DNA from: Owenweeksia sp.
GTDB lineage: Bacteria; Bacteroidota; Bacteroidia; Flavobacteriales; Schleiferiaceae
Direction of reading: 5' to 3'
Length of the DNA: 64,000 nucleotides
NCBI GenBank assembly: GCA_028277105.1
Contig: JANQHO010000120.1
Span: 1-64,000, forward strand
In this document: one piece after another, positions 18,382 to 27,373 of the stretch
How positions within the stretch are numbered: the stretch's first letter is position 1
Layout of the letters: each line of letters begins with the position of its first letter
Made by a program: the position numbers and the translations under genes
The notes under the pieces: model-generated
Seen by the model: only the letters and a program-made list of their open reading frames with translations
Databases searched by the model: none
What the model was told of the DNA's origin: nothing

Positions 18382-18400
18382 AATTGTTTTTAGGGCAAGC

Positions 18401-20455
18401 TTATTTTAACCATTGATCCAGCCAGCCAAAAAACTGGTCGTGCCAAACCAGACCATTCTGGGGCTTCAGTATCCAATGCCCTTCATTAGGGAAATACAGA
18501 AAACGCGCAGGAATACCCTGTAGTTTAGCCGCCTGGAAAGCTGCCATACCCTGGGCTTCGGGTACCCTGAAATCCAGCCCTCCGTGTATAACCAAAATAG
18601 GGGTATCCCAGTTTTTGATGTAATCTTTAGGGTCGTGTTGCTGATAGGCATTTTTTAGCTCAGGCTTCCAGAAAGGACCGCCCAGATCCTGGTTAGCAAA
18701 GAACAATTCTTCGGTAGTCAGGTACCAGTTTTCCAGATCGAAGAGACCACAATGTGAAATAAAGGCGCTAAAACGTTTGTCGTGATTACCAGCTAACCAA
18801 TACACGGAATAACCGCCATAACTGGCACCAATACAACCCCTGTTTTCTTTGTCTACGTAGGATTCTTCACTAACAGCATCTATGGCAGCGAGATAATCTT
18901 TCATGGCTTGCCCACCCCAGTCGCCTGAGATCTGTTCGTTCCATTCACGGCCAAAACCTGGTAAACCCCTGCGATTGGGGGCTACTACTATATAGCCCTG
19001 GGCTGCCATCAGTTGAAAGTTCCAGCGAAAGCTGTAAAACTGGGAGACCTGGCTTTGAGGGCCACCCTGGCAATACAATAGAGTGGGATATTTTTTATTC
19101 GGATCGAAATCGGGCGGATAGATAACCCAGGTAAGCATGTTTTTCCCATCTGAAGTAGTTACAGCTCTTTTTTCAACTTTGCTGAGGGTGATGTTATCGT
19201 AAATATCATCATTAACATGGGTTAGTTGATCGGCCTCTTTATTTTTAGGGTTAATGCGGTAGATCTCGGTGGCGTGGTTCATGTCTTGCCTTTCACCTAC
19301 CAGCATTTTACCGGCTACTTCAAAGTGATTGTAGTTGTATTGCCCTTCTGTAACGGGATTTAAGGATACTTTCCCTCCCGCAGCTTTAATGGTTTTGGGA
19401 AGTTTTACCTCTATTATTTGGTTAGTACCATCGGTGGGAACACCCCCATAAATGGTTTTTTCATCTTTCCAGGCATAAGAGTGGAAAGTAAGATCATCGT
19501 ACATAGCAGCTGCAATCAGTACGTGCATTTTCTCCCTTGTCTCTATATCCATGATCACCAGGTCATTTACATCGCTTTCATAGCCTTCAGTTTTCATGCT
19601 TAGCCAGGCCAGTTTGCTGCCGTCTGGAGAAAAACTGGGCTCTTTGTCATAACCCATCATCCCTTCGGTAATATTGACGGTTGTACCTTTCTCAATATCG
19701 TACATATAGAGATCAGAATTAGTGCTTACCGCCCATTCCAATCCTTTTTTTCTTTTTGTTTCATAAACTATTGTTTTACCATCAGGGCTCATGGTGTATG
19801 ATTCAGGGCCTCCAAATGGATTTAGTGGGGAGTCGTATTCAATATCACCCATGATATCTACCAATGTGAAATTATTAGGGTTCTTATCGTCATAATAGGA
19901 TAAGAATATATGGTTTGATCTATAATCATCCCAGCTGTCCCAATGGCGGTACATCAGGTCATCTATAACCTTAAATTCAGCTTTGGGGAGGTCTGGATAA
20001 AGCTCGGAGGGAGTTTTAGTAGTTTTTACTGTTTTCGTAAAAAGTAAAGCTATACGCCCATCTTTTTGAGGAAAAGCTTTAACACCGCTGATGCCACTTT
20101 CTATATCGGTGATCTGTTTTTTGTTTTCCCCATTCTTATCGGCTATGTGAAATTGTCCTTTGTAGCTGAACCCGATCTTGTCGTTGATGAACTGAGCATC
20201 GTATTCGCCTCCTTCGGTATCCGTTAATTTTTTTCTGTCCAAACTATTTACATTCATCAGGTAAAGGTCGCGATTGCCTTTATTGGCTTCAGTATTGTAT
20301 TTGGTTACACCGTAAAGAAAAGTTTTGCCGTCCTCTGAAACAGCACTGAGGCTTACCCGGCCCAATTCCCAGAGTTTTTCAGGTGTCATTACCTCCTGGG
20401 CGGTAAGTGAAAACGATAAGCCGGATACAATAAAAAGAGTAAGTAATTTTTGCAT
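18401..20455 (-). CDS. S9-family prolyl oligopeptidase-like peptidase
   Basis: 684 residues from the ATG at 20455, where the signal peptide starts (MQKLLTLFIVSGLSFSLTAQ); an in-frame TTG lies 11 codons upstream. Residues ~25-420 form a WD40/propeller-like region (YTMSPDGKTIVYETKRKKG, PSFSPDGSKLAWLS). Residues ~430-684 are the alpha/beta hydrolase with the nucleophile Ser in GASYGGYS, Asp in HGGLDFRVPEAQG and His in NEGHW. It is exported and probably digests peptides in the periplasm, as acylaminoacyl or dipeptidyl peptidase types do. A good terminator follows. Confidence 0.93.
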   Translation of the reverse strand: MQKLLTLFIVSGLSFSLTAQEVMTPEKLWELGRVSLSAVSEDGKTFLYGVTKYNTEANKGNRDLYLMNVNSLDRKKLTDTEGGEYDAQFINDKIGFSYKGQFHIADKNGENKKQITDIESGISGVKAFPQKDGRIALLFTKTVKTTKTPSELYPDLPKAEFKVIDDLMYRHWDSWDDYRSNHIFLSYYDDKNPNNFTLVDIMGDIEYDSPLNPFGGPESYTMSPDGKTIVYETKRKKGLEWAVSTNSDLYMYDIEKGTTVNITEGMMGYDKEPSFSPDGSKLAWLSMKTEGYESDVNDLVIMDIETREKMHVLIAAAMYDDLTFHSYAWKDEKTIYGGVPTDGTNQIIEVKLPKTIKAAGGKVSLNPVTEGQYNYNHFEVAGKMLVGERQDMNHATEIYRINPKNKEADQLTHVNDDIYDNITLSKVEKRAVTTSDGKNMLTWVIYPPDFDPNKKYPTLLYCQGGPQSQVSQFYSFRWNFQLMAAQGYIVVAPNRRGLPGFGREWNEQISGDWGGQAMKDYLAAIDAVSEESYVDKENRGCIGASYGGYSVYWLAGNHDKRFSAFISHCGLFDLENWYLTTEELFFANQDLGGPFWKPELKNAYQQHDPKDYIKNWDTPILVIHGGLDFRVPEAQGMAAFQAAKLQGIPARFLYFPNEGHWILKPQNGLVWHDQFFGWLDQWLK

Positions 20456-20506
20456 GATGATCTTATTTTGATGCTCGAAATTAAGCAAAAGGATAAAGGG
20501 TTTCCA

Positions 20507-21203
20507 TTATTTTGGATTAATGGTATAAACCACTACCACCCGGAGAATATCGCGGTCGAAAAAATCAATCCCGCTGGGCTGTTGTTGGAACCAATTGATA
20601 TAAGTGAGATCGGCTTTCCAGTTTTTATCAATGGAGTAACGGATACTCCCACCCAAGCGGTTTTGATCAAAAACATTGTTGGTGATATTGCTCCCGATAT
20701 TCAATAAAACTTCGTTAAACGCCACAACGTATACCTTTTCCATAAGTTGATAATTAATACTCAACTGGTAACGAAAGCGAATATTGCCGTATTCAATACT
20801 GTTGTTATCATTTTCAAAAAAGCGAAACTCGTTCCAGTAGCGGTGGGAAAGATTCCATTTACCTGAAAGGACTTGCTCGTAATCCAGTTCGATCTGTGGC
20901 CTCAACTCCGTGCGGTTTATTATTTCATCTGACTCAGTATCCTGGGGCAGTGTTTGCAAAAAATAGGTAAAAGCCGCTCCAACTTTTTTCCAATAAACGG
21001 GAAGCGCGTGTTGTGGTAAGGAACTGGTGTTGGCGTCCATTAGTGTAGAGACGGTTTTCTATATCCTGGCTGAATTTCCAACGATCGTTCAAGTGGTAAT
21101 TAACGACAAAGGTTCCCCAAAAAAGGCTTTGCTCCACAATATTTTTTTGAGAAAGAAGCAGGTAGGTGAGTAAACAAAAAAATAGAGAAAAGAACAATTT
21201 CAT
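20507..21203 (-). pseudogene. DUF2490-like exported protein, interrupted by a frameshift
   Basis: Two overlapping frames together make one protein of about 230 residues. The first starts with ATG at 21203 and a signal peptide (MKLFFSLFFCLLTYLLLS), then NYHLNDRWKFSQDIENRLY. The second continues from about 20990 with VGAAFTYFLQTLPQDTESDE and runs to residues resembling the DUF2490 barrel (RYWNEFRFFENDNNSIEYGN). The switch falls at a run of six A on the minus strand (T6 at 20984-20989). Removing one A would read LLEKVGAAF continuously. It may be a real mutation, a slippage-prone tract or a sequence error. Confidence 0.75.
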
Positions 21204-21214
21204 CTATTCAAAGC

Positions 21215-21248
21215 TAAAAAAAGAAAACCCCTGCCAATTGGCGAGGGT
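21215..21248 (-). terminator. Terminator after rng
   Basis: On the minus strand ACCCTCGCC-AATT-GGCAGGGGT makes a 9-bp stem with one mismatch and one wobble, followed by TTTTCTTTTTTT. It begins about 7 bp after the rng stop codon. Confidence 0.7.
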
Positions 21249-21254
21249 CTAAAT

Positions 21255-22811
21255 TCATTTAAATTCAAACATTTCGTCTTTACTGTTGAAAAAATGGTAT
21301 TCTAAGAATTTATAAGAGTCGCGGGGAATAACTTTGAGGTTTCGCTTGTGCTTTTTAGACCATTTCTTTCTGATACTGTTGTCAATTAAGCCTCTCTTTT
21401 TAGTAAGATAAGCAGCTATAAAAGGATGGGCATGCAGGAAGATATTGTTGTCTTTTTCCTGGTTGGCAATAAGCTCTAAACGGTTTTCCATCTCATCAAT
21501 GATCAGGATGGGAGCTTCTACCTCACCGTTGCCATCCGGGTTTTCCTCCCGGGTTTGGATGTGCATCTCAGGGCGGACCCGCTGGCGGGTGATCTCAATG
21601 AGGCCAAAGCGGGAGGGGGGTAAGATCTTGTGTTTAGCCCGGTCAGATCTCATCTCCTGTTTAAGCTTCTCGAAAAGCTTTTTGCGGTTTTCCGATCGGT
21701 GCAGGTCGATGAAGTCAACCACTATAATACCACCCATATCGCGTAATCTGAGCTGGCGGGCTATTTCTTCGGCTGCAGACAGGTTTACCGCCAGGGCATT
21801 TTCCTCCTGATTTTCATTGCTATTGGTGCGATTCCCGCTGTTCACGTCAATTACGTGCATGGCTTCTGTATGCTCAATGATAAGGTAAGCCCCCTTGCCC
21901 ATAGAAACAGAACGGCCAAAGGAACTTTTGATCTGCCGCTCTACGCCAAAGTGCTCAAAAATAGGAATACGACCCTGGTAAAGCTTGGCCATTTTCTCCT
22001 TTTCCGGTTCTATGGATGTGAGGTAATCCTTGATTTCTGTGAACAGATCCTCATCATCAACCACTATGCTGTTAAAGGAGTCGTTGAGGATATCACGCAA
22101 TAAGGCAGAAACGCGGTTAAGTTCCCTCAAGGCGCGGGCGGGAGCTTTAACCCTTCTGATCTGGCGATGGAGTGTTTTCCATTTATTGGCCAGGCTCTGC
22201 AGATCAGAATCCAATTCGGCTACCGAGCAATCTTCAGCTGCGGTACGCACAATCACTCCAAAGCCCTTGGGTTTAATGCTTTGTACTAACCTGCGCAAAC
22301 GGTCTTTTTCTTCTTTGTCGCGCAATTTGGAACTCACACTGATGCGGTCGGAAAAGGGAACTAACACCAAATAGCGCCCTGCCAGGGAAAGTTCGGAAGT
22401 AATGCGTGGTCCTTTGGTAGAAATGGGCTCCTTGGCTATTTGTACCAATATATTTTGTCCAGGCTTCAAAACCTGGTCTACACTGCCGTTTTTATCAATG
22501 TCCGGCTCATTTTCAAAGTCGCTGAGCGACCAACGCTGTTTGCCGGTAAGGGTACGCTTGGTAAACTTGTTAAGGGATTTGATCTGCGGGCCTAAGTCGT
22601 GATAATGGAGAAAAGCGTCTTTCTCATAACCCACATCTACAAAGGCTGCGTTAAGCCCGGGAACTACTTTTTTAATTTTTCCAAGATAGATGTCGCCTAC
22701 AGCAAAATCCTCTGAGTTGTCATAATGTAGTTCGGAAAGTTTACCATCCTTAAGTAGCGCTATGGCTACTTCATCGGCAGTACGTGAATTTATGATCAAT
22801 TCTGTACTCAC
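21255..22811 (-). CDS. rng: Ribonuclease G family endoribonuclease
   Basis: 518 residues, GTG start. An endonuclease that processes rRNA and mRNA. Residues ~35-130 hold an S1 RNA-binding domain (GDIYLGKIKKVVPGLNAAFV) with the family's inserted loop. The catalytic core has HVIDVNSGNRTNSNENQEEN and GGIIVVDFIDLHRSENR, carrying the metal-binding Asp residues, then KILPPSRFGLIEITRQRVRP. It lacks the long C-terminal scaffold of RNase E, so it is the short RNase G form. It lies downstream of the 29-residue ribosomal protein, the TPR protein and HU, a grouping that joins RNA, ribosome and nucleoid functions. Confidence 0.95.
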   Translation of the reverse strand: MSTELIINSRTADEVAIALLKDGKLSELHYDNSEDFAVGDIYLGKIKKVVPGLNAAFVDVGYEKDAFLHYHDLGPQIKSLNKFTKRTLTGKQRWSLSDFENEPDIDKNGSVDQVLKPGQNILVQIAKEPISTKGPRITSELSLAGRYLVLVPFSDRISVSSKLRDKEEKDRLRRLVQSIKPKGFGVIVRTAAEDCSVAELDSDLQSLANKWKTLHRQIRRVKAPARALRELNRVSALLRDILNDSFNSIVVDDEDLFTEIKDYLTSIEPEKEKMAKLYQGRIPIFEHFGVERQIKSSFGRSVSMGKGAYLIIEHTEAMHVIDVNSGNRTNSNENQEENALAVNLSAAEEIARQLRLRDMGGIIVVDFIDLHRSENRKKLFEKLKQEMRSDRAKHKILPPSRFGLIEITRQRVRPEMHIQTREENPDGNGEVEAPILIIDEMENRLELIANQEKDNNIFLHAHPFIAAYLTKKRGLIDNSIRKKWSKKHKRNLKVIPRDSYKFLEYHFFNSKDEMFEFK

Positions 22812-22902
22812 CTTTATAGTATTTTAAATCGTAAATAAGGATAGTCAAAAAAGGTAAAACTGCTGTAATAAGCAGGAATTACCAAACCAAAAGAAAGGTC
22901 GA

Positions 22903-22992
22903 TTACTTTTTCTTATGACGATTTTTTCTCAAACGCTTTTTGCGCTTGTGAGTTGACATCTTATGTCTTTTTCTTTTTTTTCCGCTTGGCAT
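22903..22992 (-). CDS. AURKAIP1/COX24-domain small ribosomal protein (mS38-like)
   Basis: 29 residues, almost entirely basic: MPSGKKRKRHKM then STHKRKKRLRKNRHKKK, read from ATG 22992 to TAA 22903. This is the Bacteroidota short AURKAIP1/COX24 domain, related to the C-terminus of mitochondrial small-subunit protein mS38. In that family the basic helix binds rRNA. It is 11 bp downstream of the TPR gene and about 90 bp upstream of rng. A weak hairpin (CTGCT/AGCAG at 22860-22875, followed by TTTT) lies before rng. Easily missed because of its size. Confidence 0.85.
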   Translation of the reverse strand: MPSGKKRKRHKMSTHKRKKRLRKNRHKKK

Positions 22993-23003
22993 TTTTTAAA
23001 GTT

Positions 23004-23495
23004 TTAATTAGTACTCAGGTTTTTGATCTCCTGTTCAATTTCGCTTTTGGCAGTTTCATCCGCTAAAGACAGGGCTTTGTTATAAGTGTCAAGAGCAGCT
23101 ACCGTATCTCCGGTATTGAGGAGGGCTTGTGCTAAAAAACGGTGAGCCTCCAGGTCTTCCGGCTCATTTTTTATCACTGTTTGAAACCGGCTGATGGCTT
23201 TGTCGTACTGGGCTGTTTGCATAGACAGTAATCCCAGGGTATAGTTAGCCTTAATATTGTCCGGGTAATCTTCTGCCACCTTTCTTATTTTTAAAATGGC
23301 CTCCATAGGCGGGGTGGCTCCCGATCTCAGTTCTTCCAAAGCCTTATCTACCTGCTCATCAGGATTGTACTCGCTTTGTTCGGTTTCTTTTGCCTCAACA
23401 GTATTAGTCTCGGCCGGGGGTATTACGGGCGAAAAATACAGGAACGCTAAAAGGGCAATACCTATTGCAATAATTATGGCAGGCCCTTTTTTCAT
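23004..23495 (-). CDS. Membrane-anchored TPR protein
   Basis: 163 residues. An N-terminal uncleaved membrane segment (AIIIAIGIALLAFLYFSPVI, ~6-25) precedes an acidic linker. Then come two to three TPR units (NIKANYTLGLLSMQTAQYDK, AHRFLAQALLNTGDTVAALD). The TPR part would face the periplasm. It sits 3 bp downstream of the HU gene and upstream of the mS38-like gene in one operon. No catalytic motif; probably a protein-interaction scaffold. Confidence 0.85.
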   Translation of the reverse strand: MKKGPAIIIAIGIALLAFLYFSPVIPPAETNTVEAKETEQSEYNPDEQVDKALEELRSGATPPMEAILKIRKVAEDYPDNIKANYTLGLLSMQTAQYDKAISRFQTVIKNEPEDLEAHRFLAQALLNTGDTVAALDTYNKALSLADETAKSEIEQEIKNLSTN

Positions 23496-23498
23496 GTG

Positions 23499-23789
23499 TT
23501 ACTTAACTTTTACTTTTCTTTTAACTGCATCGACAAAAGTCTTGGCAGGTTTAAAAGAGGGGATATTGTGAGCAGGAATAATGATGGTGGTGTTCTTAGA
23601 GATGTTACGACCAGTTTTTTCTGCTCTCTTTTTAATAATAAAGCTACCGAAACCCCTCAGGTATACGTTGTCACCCGACTCTAGGGAGTTTCTTACTTCT
23701 TTCATGAAAGCTTCTACAGTAGCTTGAACATCAGCTTTTTCCATACCAGTCTTATCAGAAATCCTGGTTACAATGTCAGCTTTAGTCAT
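23499..23789 (-). CDS. hup: HU-family histone-like DNA-binding protein
   Basis: 96 residues, the usual size. MTKADIVTRISDKTGMEKAD forms the dimerisation helices. The body VYLRGFGSFIIKKRAEKTGRN and the PAHNIPSFKPAKTF arm carry the classic GFG and the DNA-intercalating IPAHNIPSFKP arm. It bends and compacts DNA as a dimer. It starts an operon with the TPR and mS38-like genes, behind a good TAnnTTTG promoter. Confidence 0.96.
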   Translation of the reverse strand: MTKADIVTRISDKTGMEKADVQATVEAFMKEVRNSLESGDNVYLRGFGSFIIKKRAEKTGRNISKNTTIIIPAHNIPSFKPAKTFVDAVKRKVKVK

Positions 23790-23831
23790 TTGTATGTCAA
23801 TTAATTGTTAAACTCTTAATTTTGAGGGGTG

Positions 23832-23858
23832 CAAATATAAACTGAAAATTCCTTTCAA
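23832..23858 (-). promoter_or_regulatory. Promoter of the hup operon
   Basis: TATATTTG (23832-23839, minus strand) matches the Bacteroidota -7 element TAnnTTTG exactly. A TTG lies at 23856-23858 (16-bp spacer), with another TTG at 23864-23866 (24-bp spacer). The start point would lie about 35 nt before the hup ATG. Confidence 0.6.
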
Positions 23859-23910
23859 TTGCACAAAAAGGTATTTTTTTGTTTTTCTAAATGCTTCAAA
23901 TACAAATAAT

Positions 23911-24984
23911 TTGCCTAAATCTCATTTTCAAAAACGTCTCGAGGGCTGGTATCAAAAGCACAAAAGGGACTTGCCCTGGCGACAAACCAAAGATCCCTAT
24001 TACATCTGGCTTTCGGAGATCATGTTACAGCAAACCCGGGTAGACCAGGGTTTGCCTTACTATCAAAAATTTGTAGAGAATTATCCTACGGTTCACGACC
24101 TGGCCAGGGCTCCGGAAGACAATGTTTTAAAAGACTGGGAAGGATTGGGGTACTACAGCCGGGCCCGCAACCTTCATTTTACGGCAAAGCATGTATCCGA
24201 AGAATTAGACGGAATTTTTCCCGGTTCTTACTCAGAATTATTGAAATTAAAGGGGATAGGGGATTATACGGCTGCCGCTGTTTCATCTATGAGCTTTGAC
24301 GAGGTCCAGCCCGTAGTGGATGGCAACGTATTCCGGGTATTGGCCCGTTATCTTGGCATTGACAAAGCGATAAACAGTACCGAAGGTAAAAAGGCTTTTA
24401 AAGAGGCGGCCTGGGAAATGCTGGACCGGGAAGACCCGGGACTTTATAACCAGGCTATTATGGAATTTGGCGCTCTGCAATGTGTGCCTAAAAGCCCCGA
24501 TTGCAGTCAATGTCCGTTGCAGGAAAACTGCAGCGCTTTCCTGCAGGGAAAGGTGGGAGAGCTTCCCCATAAAATAAAGAAGAAATACAACCGGGAACGC
24601 TTTTTCAATTATTTCATAATCAAAAAGAAAAACGAGGTGCTGGTTTCTAAAAGGGAGGAAAGCGATATCTGGAAAGGCTTGTTTGAATTCCCTTTAGTTG
24701 AAAGAATGGAAGATTTAGAGGAAGATTTTGCCGGAATAAGCTCGTTTTTGGGATACAATCCTGATTTTACGGTAAGACAAAGAGCCTTGCTCAAACCCCA
24801 TAAATTAAGCCATCAAACCATTTATATCACAGTATGGCAACTGGAACTCAGCGCGACTGAAGATCATATAATCCAGAATAAGAGGCTGGTATGGCAACCG
24901 ACTGACAAATTAGGCGAGTTGGCTTTTCCAAGGCCTTTGCGAAAGTTTCTCGATGAAAAACAGTTACTTTTGCCTTTTGGCTAA
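23911..24984 (+). CDS. mutY: A/G-specific adenine DNA glycosylase
   Basis: 357 residues, TTG start (no in-frame ATG nearby). It removes adenine mispaired with 8-oxoguanine. DLPWRQTKDPYYIWLSEIML and QQTRVDQGLPYYQKF start the glycosylase fold. The helix-hairpin-helix LKGIGDYTAAAVSSM and VDGNVFRV hold the catalytic Asp region. The 4Fe-4S loop is C-X6-C-X2-C-X5-C in CVPKSPDCSQCPLQENC. Residues ~225-357 form the NUDIX-like domain that recognises 8-oxoG. It is followed by ssb, gldE and gldD, the standard Bacteroidota order. Confidence 0.96.
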   Translation: MPKSHFQKRLEGWYQKHKRDLPWRQTKDPYYIWLSEIMLQQTRVDQGLPYYQKFVENYPTVHDLARAPEDNVLKDWEGLGYYSRARNLHFTAKHVSEELDGIFPGSYSELLKLKGIGDYTAAAVSSMSFDEVQPVVDGNVFRVLARYLGIDKAINSTEGKKAFKEAAWEMLDREDPGLYNQAIMEFGALQCVPKSPDCSQCPLQENCSAFLQGKVGELPHKIKKKYNRERFFNYFIIKKKNEVLVSKREESDIWKGLFEFPLVERMEDLEEDFAGISSFLGYNPDFTVRQRALLKPHKLSHQTIYITVWQLELSATEDHIIQNKRLVWQPTDKLGELAFPRPLRKFLDEKQLLLPFG

Positions 24985-24995
24985 AGCCTATTTTT

Positions 24996-25003
24996 TAAAT
25001 TTG
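24996..25003 (+). promoter_or_regulatory. -7 element TAAATTTG upstream of ssb
   Basis: Exact TAnnTTTG match 17 bp before the ssb ATG. TTG sequences lie at 24970-24972 (23-bp spacer) and 24977-24979 (16-bp spacer). ssb may therefore have its own promoter in addition to read-through from mutY. Confidence 0.5.
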
Positions 25004-25019
25004 TTAGAAATCAAAAAAT

Positions 25020-25460
25020 ATGTCTGGCTCTCTTAATAAGGTAATGCTGATCGGAAACCTCGGAAAAGATCCTGAGATCAAAACATTTGAAGGGGGAAAT
25101 TCCCTGGCCCGTTTTCCAGTGGCCACCTCAGAATCGTATACCAATAAGCAAACCAATGAAAAGGTTACTACGACCGAATGGCATACGGTGGTTTTGAGGA
25201 GAGGGCTGGCAGAAGTTGCTGAAAAATACCTTCACAAGGGCGATAAAGTCTTCATAGAAGGGAGGATAAAAACCCGCAGTTGGGAAGACGACAAAGGGGA
25301 GCGCAAGTACGCTACAGAGGTACACGCGGATAATATGACCATGTTGGGAGGCGCCCGCAGAGCTGATGATGAAAACAGCAGTAGCGCCTATTCCGGCACC
25401 GGGTCTGCAGAGCCGGCAGATTTGGCAAGAGAGGAAGATGATGACGATCTGCCTTTCTGA
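25020..25460 (+). CDS. ssb: Single-stranded DNA-binding protein
   Basis: 146 residues. The N-terminal OB-fold (residues ~1-110) starts NKVMLIGNLGKDPEI and contains WHTVVLRRGLAEVAEKYLHK and GDKVFIEGRIKTRSW. A flexible linker follows, and the acidic tip ends DDDDLPF, the standard protein-interaction tail of SSB. It coats single-stranded DNA during replication, repair and recombination. It lies 35 bp after mutY and 22 bp before gldE. Confidence 0.97.
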   Translation: MSGSLNKVMLIGNLGKDPEIKTFEGGNSLARFPVATSESYTNKQTNEKVTTTEWHTVVLRRGLAEVAEKYLHKGDKVFIEGRIKTRSWEDDKGERKYATEVHADNMTMLGGARRADDENSSSAYSGTGSAEPADLAREEDDDDLPF

Positions 25461-25482
25461 AGTTTAACTAATTCTACCTGAT

Positions 25483-26826
25483 TTGGACCCTGAGCCTTCG
25501 AGTTACCTCCTGCTTGCCGACATATTACAGCCTTTTGATCTTACCCTTTTGATCCCCCTGGGAATATTGGTACTACTACTGATAGGTTCTGCTTTAGTAA
25601 GCGGTTCGGAAGTAGCCTTCTTTTCTCTTAAACCCCATGACGTTGAGTCCCTCAAGAATGATAATAAAACTGCATACGAGAGTTTAACAGATCTGCTTGA
25701 TCATCCCAATACTTTGCTGGCTACTATCCTGATCGCCAATAATTTTATCAATGTTGGGATCGTTATACTGTCATCTTATATTACCAATGAATCTTTCGAT
25801 TTCAGTAGTAGTCCCACCCTGGGTTTTGTTATACAGGTAGTTGCCATCACTTTTCTGATCCTGTTTTTTGGGGAAGTTTTGCCTAAAGTTTACGCCAACC
25901 GGAGAGCTATAACTTTTTCGGCTTACATGAGCAGGCCCATGTTCTTTTTGCGTTGGCTTTTTCGCCCATTTAGCCGCTTGCTGGTGCGTTCGTCCAGGCT
26001 TATTGAAAAGCGATTACAAAGCAAAACAGAAAACCTTTCGGTGGATGATCTTAGCCAGGCCCTGGAGTTGACCAATGATGAGGATACTACTGATGAAGAG
26101 CAAAAGATATTGCAGGGGATAGTGAATTTTGGCAATACCAATGTCAAGCAGATCATGAAGCCGCGTATGGATGTGGTTTGTGTGGACGTGGAATGGAATT
26201 ATCACAAAGTACTGGATACTATACTGGACTCGGGCTACTCCCGTATACCGGCTTACGAAGAGAACTTTGATAAAGTAAAAGGCGTACTTTATATTAAAGA
26301 TCTGTTGCCGCACGTGGAAGGGGAAGAAGAGTTTAAATGGCAGGAATTATTGCGCGATCCTTTTTTTGTGCCGGAAAACAAAAAGATCGATGATCTGCTC
26401 AAAGAATTTCAGGAGCGCAAGATACACCTGGCGGTAGTAGTAGATGAATTTGGCGGTACCTCGGGCATTATTACCCTGGAGGATGTAATTGAAGAGATCG
26501 TAGGAGATATCAGCGATGAATTTGACGATGAGGAACTGGTTTATTCCAAGCTGGACGAAAAGAATTACGTTTTTGAAGGAAAGATACATCTCAAGGACTT
26601 TTTTAAGGTGCTTAAAATAGATGAAGAGATTTTTGAAGATGCCATTGGCGATGCCGATACCCTGGCCGGGTTTTTACTGGAAGTGGCGGGCAAGTTTCCC
26701 GAGAAAAGCGAAGAGATACAGTTCAAGAATTACCTGTTCAAAGTGGAAAGCCTGGACGGAAGGCGGATCAAACGCATTAAAGTAACCATAGCAGATGAGG
26801 CTAAAGATGAGGTGGAAAAAGAGTAG
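25483..26826 (+). CDS. gldE: Gliding motility-associated protein GldE (CorC/HlyC family)
   Basis: 447 residues, TTG start giving MDPEPSSYLLLADI, the usual N-terminus in this family. The membrane part has three to four segments: LLIPLGILVLLLIGSALVSG, a DUF21/CNNM-type region with SEVAFFSL and LLATILIANNFINVGIVILS, and VVAITFLILFFGEVLPKVYA. Two CBS domains follow (~205-335), then a CorC/HlyC C-terminal domain (~355-440). In flavobacteria GldE works with GldD in gliding and T9SS function. It overlaps gldD by 20 bp. Confidence 0.95.
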   Translation: MDPEPSSYLLLADILQPFDLTLLIPLGILVLLLIGSALVSGSEVAFFSLKPHDVESLKNDNKTAYESLTDLLDHPNTLLATILIANNFINVGIVILSSYITNESFDFSSSPTLGFVIQVVAITFLILFFGEVLPKVYANRRAITFSAYMSRPMFFLRWLFRPFSRLLVRSSRLIEKRLQSKTENLSVDDLSQALELTNDEDTTDEEQKILQGIVNFGNTNVKQIMKPRMDVVCVDVEWNYHKVLDTILDSGYSRIPAYEENFDKVKGVLYIKDLLPHVEGEEEFKWQELLRDPFFVPENKKIDDLLKEFQERKIHLAVVVDEFGGTSGIITLEDVIEEIVGDISDEFDDEELVYSKLDEKNYVFEGKIHLKDFFKVLKIDEEIFEDAIGDADTLAGFLLEVAGKFPEKSEEIQFKNYLFKVESLDGRRIKRIKVTIADEAKDEVEKE

Positions 26827-27373
26827 CTTACTGTTATTAGTATTGGCTTTGGCGTGTGGTGAAGAGAAGTACAGCCCTAAACCAAGAGGATATTTCAGGA
26901 TAGATTTACCTGAAAAAAAATATGAGTTACTGGGTACGGATTGTCCTTATACTTTTGAGAAGAACGTCAATGCACAATGGGTTGATAAGGGAAGAGAGTG
27001 TTGGGGTGATGTATATTATCCCAGCCTTAAAGCCCGGCTGCAACTAACTTACAAAAAGGTAAGCGAAACTACCCTTGATACTTTGCTGGAAGATGGCCGT
27101 AACCTGGCTTATAAGCATACAGTAAAAGCTGATGGTATAAGGGAAAAACTCTTTACCAGTCCCGAAAAGGAAGTTTACGGCATCCTTTACAAAATACAGG
27201 GCGAGGCAGCTACCAGTACCCAGTTTTTTATGACGGACAGTACCCGGCATTTCCTGCGGGGGGTTTTGTATTTTTATGCAGAACCCAACGAAGATTCCTT
27301 AAAGCCGGTGAACGATTTTATGTATGATGAAGTTATACGGCTGGTAGAAACCCTGCAATGGCAGAACTCGTAA
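26807..27373 (+). CDS. gldD: Gliding motility lipoprotein GldD
   Basis: 188 residues from ATG 26807 (an ATG four codons upstream is also in frame). The lipoprotein signal is MRWKKSSLLLLVLALACGEE, with the lipobox Cys at about residue 17. YSPKPRGYFRIDLPEKKY is the family hallmark, followed by CPYTFEKN, W-C-DVYYP and the central GEAATSTQFFMTDSTRHFLRG block. GldD is required for gliding and T9SS in flavobacteria. It begins within the gldE gene, and the DUF2007 gene starts inside its 3' end (16-bp overlap), so all three are translationally coupled. Confidence 0.95.
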   Translation: MRWKKSSLLLLVLALACGEEKYSPKPRGYFRIDLPEKKYELLGTDCPYTFEKNVNAQWVDKGRECWGDVYYPSLKARLQLTYKKVSETTLDTLLEDGRNLAYKHTVKADGIREKLFTSPEKEVYGILYKIQGEAATSTQFFMTDSTRHFLRGVLYFYAEPNEDSLKPVNDFMYDEVIRLVETLQWQNS

